Below are positions 57,656-64,000 of a stretch of DNA of 64,000 bases, piece after piece (within the stretch, counting starts at the first letter, position 1; each line of letters opens with the position of its first letter). A program made the translations under genes and the position numbers. The notes beneath the pieces are model-generated. The model saw only the letters and a program-made list of their open reading frames with translations. It was not told the origin of the DNA and ran no database searches. Origin of the DNA: Phytophthora hibernalis (Eukaryota > Oomycota > Peronosporomycetes > Peronosporales > Peronosporaceae); contig JAAKBF010000270.1 of NCBI GenBank assembly GCA_012656075.1, forward strand, positions 1-64,000, in the 5' to 3' direction.

Positions 57656-59525
57656 ATGTCAGCCGGTAGTAATGACAGCACGGCATCGGACTCAGAACTG
57701 GGAGACAGCAAGGACTCGGCGGCAGGAATCACTGCCCCAGCGGTGGAGAGGTGGTACGATTCTTGGGACGAGTTCGAGCTGTATTTAGAAGCCTATCAGC
57801 AACAAACACACCAGATTTTTCGCCTTCGCTCGTCGACCTCAGTCTCGCAACGAAACACGCAAATCAGCCAGCTCGGGGTAGTGCCGGGGAGCACTCGCTC
57901 ATCCCGATGAGTTCGAGAAGTACTATAAGCGGTATGTGTGTACGCATGGATAGCGTCGTAGGAGTCGGGGTAAACGATTCCGCAAGACATTCTTTTCGAA
58001 GTCAACACAATAGCAGCGCGTAGTGAGGCATCGGTATGTGTACGAGAGGAAAGGCTTCCTGCACACACGAGGCTGCCCACTCAAGTGCCTGTAGCTACTC
58101 AGTTGGTGCCTGTTGACACACTGTCATTGTCAACAGCTACCAAATCGTGCCTGAAGTCACCACGCCGCCGCCAGATTCTGAGACTATCATGAAGACCCGC
58201 GACGTATATACCAAGACGTCTACAGCAGCCAAGCGTTCAGCGGAAACAGAAATCGAATCTGCTTCAGACACGGATGTGGCGTCGTTACCTGATGAAGGAA
58301 CGAAAAGAACAGCAGGCTTCTTCATCACAAAAGGGTCAAGAGAAAAGGGCGCCCTAAAATTCGCAAGTATCAAAAACGTGAAGAGAAGAAACAGCGAATG
58401 TATACTTCGAAGGCAGAAGCAGGAAGGTTGGTGCAAGGTACCTTAACACCAATGCCAAACCTGGCTACGATTCGGAGTTTGCTGGGCTCGCCGTGGTCGT
58501 ACGAGTCAGCTCATGAGACGCTGATGTGTTTTCCAGTCAGGGATGTTGGCACGCACAAGAAAGCATTCGTTAAAGTGGTCGACCCCAATGAGTGCGCCAG
58601 TGACAACAGATTTACGTTCCCGCGTGTGTTTGTCTTGAAGTGCCTGGATGCTATCCGTAAAGCGCAAGAACCAAATCGCAACCAGAACAACGATGGCGAC
58701 AATTTTGGTGTTCGCGTCGCGAAGTTTGCCACTTATCGCGAGTATGATATTAAGATCATACATGAGTATCACTTAGCAATGGATACGCTAGCCACGGTGA
58801 CCGACACAATCGCATGGATGGAAGCTTCGTCATTTAATCGGTTCCGTGTGCCAAGCATTATGAACGAATTTGTTTCGACACCACCCAGAGAACTTTCCTC
58901 AATTGTGCGGCGTTTTCAGCCTCGTGGTACACGCGCAACTCTCTTCGGTAGGGTTAACAACACGGCACTACTCAGGTTTCGTGTTAGTGAATGGCTGGAT
59001 GATGATACAATGATGCACGCAATGGACTACATACGTAGTAGCCATGCCAAGGTAGGTGTCATCAATCCCAACTTTGCAGGAATCTCGAATCAATCCACCA
59101 AGCTCGAAATCATTGCGAGCTCCAATCCATTCGGCGAAGAGAAAGAATTTGTGCTTCTGTCGATTCATCTTGAAGACCTGCATTGGTGTGGAGTTGTCTT
59201 CAATTTGAAGACGAAGGTGATCACGATATTTGACCCACAGCAGACCGAAACGCACTACCAACTATGTGAAGAAATTCTATCCGATCTATTTGGGAATATG
59301 GTGGCGACGATGGTGGTTAAGAGAGACGAAACACTACGTCAGCGCGACATTTCAAGCTGCGGGCTGTTCGTCCTTATTTTCTTCGAGTGTGCTGTACAGT
59401 CTGAGCCTCTCCCTATATTCGAGAGACCAGCAGAAAATATGATTCGATATTGTCGGGTGAGATATTTGCTGCATTGTGCACTGCTGGCGATAAACGGCGG
59501 GTCCACTCTGGTCCACTCCGATTAG
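57656..59525 (+). pseudogene. FAR1-like DNA-binding plus Ulp1-type C48 protease gene of a mobile element
   Basis: The N-terminal part (57656-57910 onward) reads WYDSWDEFELYLEAYQQQTH then RSSTSVSQRN and, in the next frame, a CTHG motif, as in FAR1/MULE-type zinc domains common in Phytophthora repeats. A basic linker leads to a long frame (58398-59525). That frame ends in a Ulp1/SENP-like papain fold with HWCGVVF (histidine), TIFDPQQTE (aspartate), and DISSCGLFVLIFFE (cysteine). All three catalytic residues are present. The frame changes several times between 57900 and 58450, including one missing base near 58370-58400, so the gene is broken or badly sequenced. Its likely role is transposon-encoded deSUMOylase, or a domesticated copy. 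Confidence 0.7.
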
Positions 59526-61285
59526 ATTTTTTTCGTTGTGCAGAACACTTGCACCAAATGTATTGCATTGTGGTTTCCACCCGACATGAAGAAGTAGAAG
59601 CTAGATGTAGATATTGGTGAACTAGAACTTCTTTTCATTCAAGTACATGTTGCCATTTCCACCTAGAATCCATTTAAGTCACTGGAAGTCACCGCCAAAC
59701 GCTTGCCCCCGACCTTCGACGACCCCGAGTTTGCGAGCACGTAATCGTGTGTTCAATCGCTTGGCAGGATTCTGTGTCGATGATCCTGCGGCTGTTGACA
59801 GCATACTCATAAACACGGTCTGCGACGGCAGCACTTGGAACAGGTTACACAGCAGACTGAAGATGTACCCCTCTGCTGAGCTCTGTACTCGTGTTGCCAC
59901 AACCTTCGGATAACAAAACAATCTAACTACATTCTAGAAACATGACACTGGAGACACTAGCCAAACCCAGCCAAAATCAAGAACGCAAAAAATCGCCAGC
60001 CCAAGCAACTGATATGCGTACCTGCCCAGTTTAAGAAGCCTGGAAAAAGAACACGATCGATCTAGCGTCCGCCAGCACCATTTGCGACATAGCGTAGAAG
60101 GCGAACCCCATGCACGTGAAGCCCGCAATTCAACAGTACAACAGCATCTTACGGTATTCGTGCAGCACGTCGAGACTGCCCCCCAACACCTTCACGACAA
60201 CCTACGTCAGCCAAAACAATATCAATCGCGCACCACTAAGACGTCAAACCCATTGGCCCGACTACCAACTCAGTAAATTCCAATTGCGTTATAAACATAG
60301 TAGTTGCGCCCGAGCACGCCGATCGAGCACCAGAACGTGACCTCCATAGACGAGAAGGTGAATGCGATGTGCTTGACGAACGTGGACATGAAGCTAAAGC
60401 ACAGCGACGCCAGCTTCACGCACGCGATACCCACCAGAGCGTGATGACTGGGCTCAGCGTGGCTCAGTGTCCGTCTTGGCGATCGCCAGGTCCGTAAACG
60501 ACGTGGACAGCAGCGGCGCCGCTTCTTCTTCACACTTACTGACCGGCGGCGTGTTGGTGAATGAGCCTGGTCTCAACAAGATTTTCGACACTTGCCCTCA
60601 TTTGTAGAGACTTTCCATCGTAATCTATCCAGTTATATAACTGTTTGTAGGCGTGTTTGGTGCCACCAGGCACCTGAATCACCGAAGTGCCTTCAGGCAC
60701 CTTGGTTTGGTGCCTGTTACGCTCGTTTAAGTACGACTCGTTTGGTGCCTCTATCATCGATCTTAGTTTAATAGCGACATAGCAGAAAATATTCGCTTAA
60801 TAAACTTTCAAATGATTATCACATAAAGTAGAATGCATTCTCTCATTATATACAAAATCGCGCAATATAAGATCTTTCGCAAACGCTTAATCAGGGTATG
60901 AACGTTTGCGATTCTGAAACCCATCGCAAACGGGGATTTTTTAAGTTTTGCTCGTGGCGGAGTGACCTCTTTTCTCTAAAATGTTAACCTCTCTAAGAAA
61001 GTTTACCGATAGATGCCGCGGAAATGGCTCGCAACACCACACACCGGTATGCCGGCATTGTCAATGAGTATGGGAGAGTACGAATACATGTTGGAGGTGA
61101 CGAACTGGTACAGTGACCTGGCACAGAAAATACCCTACTTTACCAGTCCATAATGGATAATAGACAGTACTTCGTATTAATAGTATCAGATACATTGTAT
61201 CAGGATCAGGATCAAATAGTACTGGTACGGGATCAATATCACTTGATACAGGCCGATTTTCCAGGATGGAGTGGGTTAGGATCAG
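59526..61285. other. gene-poor region around a dead transporter
   Basis: Apart from the EamA fragment it contains a cluster of GGTGCC/GGCACC words (60655-60745), a 10-bp inverted repeat CGTTTGCGAT/ATCGCAAACG (60903-60912 and 60923-60932), and GATCAGGATCA simple repeats near 61200. Confidence 0.45.
60030..60530 (-). pseudogene. EamA/DMT-family transporter fragment
   Basis: Reading the minus strand across frames gives EEEAAPLLSTSFTDLAIAK, then VGIACVKLASLCFSFMSTFV with a lysine-histidine and a helix (FTFSSMEVTFWCSIGVLG), a broken stretch, and GFTCMGFAFYAMSQMVLADA. This order is the first EamA repeat of drug/metabolite transporters. It carries frameshifts and stops, and the second half is missing, so it is a remnant of a ten-helix transporter. 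Confidence 0.6.
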
Positions 61286-61591
61286 TGTGACGGGAGTCAC
61301 ACGCACCTTGCCTTAGAGGAAGCGTTAACGCGTAACCACAACAGACGCCTGGCGTCTCTGTTGTAAGCTGGCCTTCCAGTCGTTTCCGGGTAAACGACTT
61401 GCGATCTTCCGGGTTAAAGTTAAACTGACTGTATTAATCTCACTTGTAAGGTTCTAACTACTGTTAACTATCTGCATACTAAACTTCTGTACTCCAAATG
61501 GATGGCTCTCCATCAACCGTCTATCTTAAGTCCGTTTCGTATCTAGTGTAAAAGACACAATCGTACTTAGCCGGGAGCTGGGTGTCACACA
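61286..61591 (+). mobile_element. candidate LTR of a Ty3/gypsy element
   Basis: About 306 bp beginning TGTGACGGGAGTCACACG and ending GGTGTCACACA, with the TG...CA ends and short inverted TGTGAC/GTCACA of LTRs. A gag-like gene follows on the same strand. The partner LTR is not in the window, so the borders are not proven. Confidence 0.55.
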
Positions 61592-61861
61592 CCAACTTAT
61601 GTGGGGCATGTACTCGTACTTAGGCGGGCTTGTGTGGACCACACGGAAGAACATTGGGTCTCCCCTTTCATAAGTTCTTTTGCACGGCCAACGGTGTCGG
61701 CCAGCGTGGCCCCGTTACACCCTCCCACACCCAAACGGGAAGCACCTGTCCCAAGGGGAATCCAGCGACGGAGAAGGCGACGCCTCATTCCAGAAGCCAC
61801 GCCCACGACCACACGCGCCGAAGACCACCGACGCCCCACGGGCACGCGCCACCACTCCCGG

Positions 61862-62999
61862 ATGGGAAAGACTCACGAAGCCAAGGCGCCCAGCGCCGCC
61901 GCTGCCAACCCCGCCGGAAAGAAGCAGAAGGCCGCTTCTAAGAAGCCCGGCGATTCGCCACAGCCGCCCCAGACCCGAGCCCGATCCAGCAAGCGCAATG
62001 CAGTCCAACTGCCCGGCCCACACAAAGACGCCAGCAGCCACAGTGAGTCGGACGCCGACGTCACGGACCCTGGGCTCATCACTGGCGACGAGGACGTCAA
62101 CATGGACACGGCTCCTGGAGAGAGCGACAAGCAACCGCCGCCGAACCCGATGGAAGAAGCTCCAGAGGAGCCGGTCGCTGATCCAAAAGCTCCGGGAGGC
62201 CACGACAACTCGCAAAATCCTGGTGCGGGGTCTAAGCACGCGGAAACTTCCGAGGAGCCGTCCGCCACGGACATGGAGGTTGAGGAGAACCCGCCACATC
62301 GTGCCGAGCATTATTCTCCGGATAACTGTTCCGACGAAGTCGACTACGGTGAGTCCGAGCTTGAAGAGGACGACCACGAGCAGGAGAGGTCCACGACCCC
62401 AACAAGTCCCCACCGCTCACGGATCAGCAACGCGCCTTGCATCGCGGGAGCCCTGCCACTCCTCGCAGCACCGTTGCCGTTGCGCGGAGCGCAGAGCGCG
62501 AGAAGGCAGAGCGCGAGACCGCGCGGACCCCGAGCGGGAGACCCAAGTCATTACGAACGTCATGGAGGGCGAAGAAGTGCCGGCAGAGATGCTCCGGTCC
62601 GACAACCGGCAGCACCTCACCGACCGAGCCCGCGCACCGCGACTTCAAGCGCGAACACGAGACCACGTCTCCCCGCACGCGAGAACAGCTGCTCGCATTG
62701 CGATATTGGTCCGTCCCTGAGTACCGCGGGTACCTGCGACTGAGTCGCGCGCCTGGCCAGACCGTCTCTCACTACGACGAGTGTCCGGTCGTGCTGCTCG
62801 CCGACACAGGCCTGGCCCGACAGTCCACTTCAGGGCGTGGCTCCACCACATGGGGTACCCCCTGCCCGAGTTCTTGGCCTCGCCTTATCGAATCGATTGG
62901 CTGGCCCAGCGGCGTCTTCGCTTTCGCATGGCGAAGATGATTGTCGACGACCAGTGGCACAAGCGACACTTCGACCGCAATATGCCCGCGCCGGGGTGA
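61862..62999 (+). pseudogene. gag-like polyprotein fragment of an LTR retrotransposon
   Basis: Starts MGKTHEAKAPSAAAANPAGK and runs through a proline/glutamate-rich low-complexity region to an arginine-glutamate repeat (RAREGRARDRADPERETQ) and VITNVMEGEEVPAEMLRS, phrases typical of oomycete gypsy gag. The frame changes near 62430 and again near 62700-62830. The last part reads HHMGYPLPEFLASPYRIDWL. High GC, like the rest of the element and unlike the surrounding DNA. Truncated near 63050, where an element in the opposite orientation begins. Confidence 0.6.
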
Positions 63000-63077
63000 T
63001 CCTCGAGGAGGTGGTGCAGAAGATAGAGAAGTCATGGCAGTCCCAGCCGATAGAACCTCGAAGTGTTCTCGGACCGG

Positions 63078-63281
63078 TTACCGCCGACCGGCTCCGTGGG
63101 AGCGCTCGTAAGCGTTCACGACATCGGCGCAGTCCTCCGAGAAGCGGCTACCGGACTCCCATGTGCCCTGAGCCTCGGGATAGCCGCGCCACTTCACCAG
63201 ATACTGGTAGTGGCCGATACGCCCGCGGCGCTTCAGTAGCTTCTCAACATGGAAGTAGAGAGCGCCCTCGTTTCCGATCAA
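63078..63281 (-). pseudogene. integrase C-terminal chromodomain of a gypsy element
   Basis: Reads ALYFHVEKLLKRRGRIGHYQ then YLVKWRGYPEAQGTWE and DCADVVNAYE. This is the chromodomain of chromovirus-type integrases (VEKIL...YLVKWRGY....TWE). It lies downstream, on the minus strand, of the integrase SH3-like part at the window edge, in the usual order. Confidence 0.75.
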
Positions 63282-63336
63282 TGGGGGCGGGGACGCAACG
63301 GACGCGTCGACCGACCATGATGCTCCGCATCGCTCG

Positions 63337-63836
63337 ATGGCGTCGTACGCCTCTGCGACTGACGTCCCGTCAACTCGTGGGTCTCTTCTGGACCCGGTTG
63401 AGGGCTGCCAGCGGCTCCCGGAGGCGCAGCGGGTGGACCTTGCGTCCCTGCGCGGACGCGTGCAGAGCGTCGAAGCGGCGATGGCCTCTGATCGGAACGT
63501 CCATCAGGACCTGGATCGTCTCGGGCGTGTAACGCGTGATCTGCAAGATCAGCTCGTCCAGCTGAACCGGGGTCTGTCTCAGCTGGACCGCAGTAACGCG
63601 GAGGCCCAACAGGCGCTTCGGAATGATCACTCCGCTCTCGAAGAGCATCTCGGTTGGATTCGCCAGCTCTACAACCGCGTGGCGGAGTTGGAGAACCGTG
63701 CCCCTGCGGCCGTGGTGGCACCGCCGGCGGCTCCAGCTCTGACTCAGGCCGACGTGATGCAGATGATGGCGAATGCCGTTCGGCAGTACTCGAGTTCGTC
63801 GGACTCGACGAGTCACCCGCCTCAGCAGCCACCTCC
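63337..63836 (+). pseudogene. gag-like coiled-coil frame on the plus strand inside the minus-strand pol
   Basis: An open frame begins MASYASATDVPSTRGSLLDP and shows heptad leucines (LASLRGRVQSVEAAM; LDRLGRVTRDLQDQLVQLNR) and a proline/alanine stretch with ALTQADVMQMMANAV. This is the look of gypsy gag N termini. It lies between two pieces of a pol gene on the other strand, so it is either a nested insertion or a coding-like antisense of the integrase linker. Confidence 0.45.
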
Positions 63837-64000
63837 GCCGGGCGGTACGGCTTGCGCAAGCCCACGTAGAACGTCGGGTGCGTGGCCATAGCCAACGGCA
63901 AGTCCAACGTGTACGCGTTGCTGTGAACCCCAATGACCGTGAACGGCCCCACAAACCGAGGACGGAGCTTCGTGCTGCCAACAGCAGTGACCGCTTGCAT
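63820..64000 (-). pseudogene. gypsy integrase C-terminal segment, cut by the window edge
   Basis: Reads TKLRPRFVGPFTVIGVHSNA then YTLDLPLAMATHPTFYVGLR and KPYRP, the SH3-like GPY/F module that follows the integrase core in Ty3/gypsy elements. The rest of pol lies beyond position 64000. Confidence 0.8.

Noticed and set aside
1..64000. Programmed ribosomal frameshifting as the cause of the frame breaks
   Set aside because: The sites are in unrelated genes, use all four homopolymers and lack a common slippery heptamer. Missing bases explain them more simply.
1..64000. RXLR or Crinkler effector genes
   Set aside because: I looked for a signal peptide followed by RXLR-EER or LFLAK and found none. 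The gene-poor parts hold transposon remains instead.
1..64000. tRNA, rRNA or CRISPR arrays
   Set aside because: No cloverleaf with a GGTTCRA arm, no rRNA signature and no regularly spaced repeats were found by eye.

Overview
The window is eukaryotic nuclear DNA, most likely from an oomycete close to Phytophthora. The evidence is dense genes with short GT-AG introns (mostly 60-120 nt), initiator-like TCATTC..CCAA elements just upstream of some starts, a ciliary gene (CEP19-like) that fits a zoospore maker, and a Ty3/gypsy chromodomain integrase next to FAR1/Ulp1-type mobile genes. I ran no database search. Names rest on motifs read by eye.

Layout. 0.7-11.5 kb: a four-PH-domain protein, a p25-alpha-like orphan, a coiled-coil protein ending in a CHORD-like zinc module, a Tat-SF1/CUS2 splicing factor with GYF-like repeats, MoaE (molybdopterin synthase large subunit) and CEP19. 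A mariner-like MITE sits in the promoter shared by the Tat-SF1 and MoaE genes. 11.5-23.3 kb: an LLPH-like ribosome biogenesis protein, the E1-alpha subunit of branched-chain 2-oxoacid dehydrogenase, a large unrecognised protein, a HAD phosphatase, two tandem RBBP4/MSI1 WD40 histone chaperones and a small four-helix membrane protein. 25.4-31.6 kb: a PX sorting nexin and a P4-ATPase lipid flippase.

31.6-37.5 kb is gene-poor and repeat-rich, with a decayed DDE-type transposase-like gene. 37.6-54.2 kb is again gene-dense: SYF1/XAB2, an IQ-motif protein, a GRAM-myotubularin phosphatase, a protein with an RPA32-binding-like motif, a TSTD2/TrhO-like rhodanese, DONSON, and a basic, serine-rich protein with a possible N-myristoylation signal. 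From 54.2 kb to the end the DNA is transposon-dominated: a FAR1-Ulp1 gene, a dead EamA transporter fragment, an LTR with gag, and an opposing integrase/chromodomain fragment.

The genes are unrelated housekeeping loci and I see no operon-like system. Recurrent themes are splicing (Tat-SF1, SYF1), phosphoinositide and membrane biology (PH array, sorting nexin, flippase, myotubularin), chromatin (RBBP4 pair) and replication (DONSON, possibly the RPA-motif protein).

The strongest window-wide signal is technical. More than twenty reading-frame breaks lie in otherwise conserved exons. Most need one missing base (a few need two), and most fall in runs of three to five identical bases. This looks like homopolymer collapse in a long-read assembly rather than mass gene death. 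Many coding features below are therefore given as one gene with the break marked, and exon borders are my own reading of splice sites and phase. I found no rRNA, tRNA, CRISPR or clearly new system.
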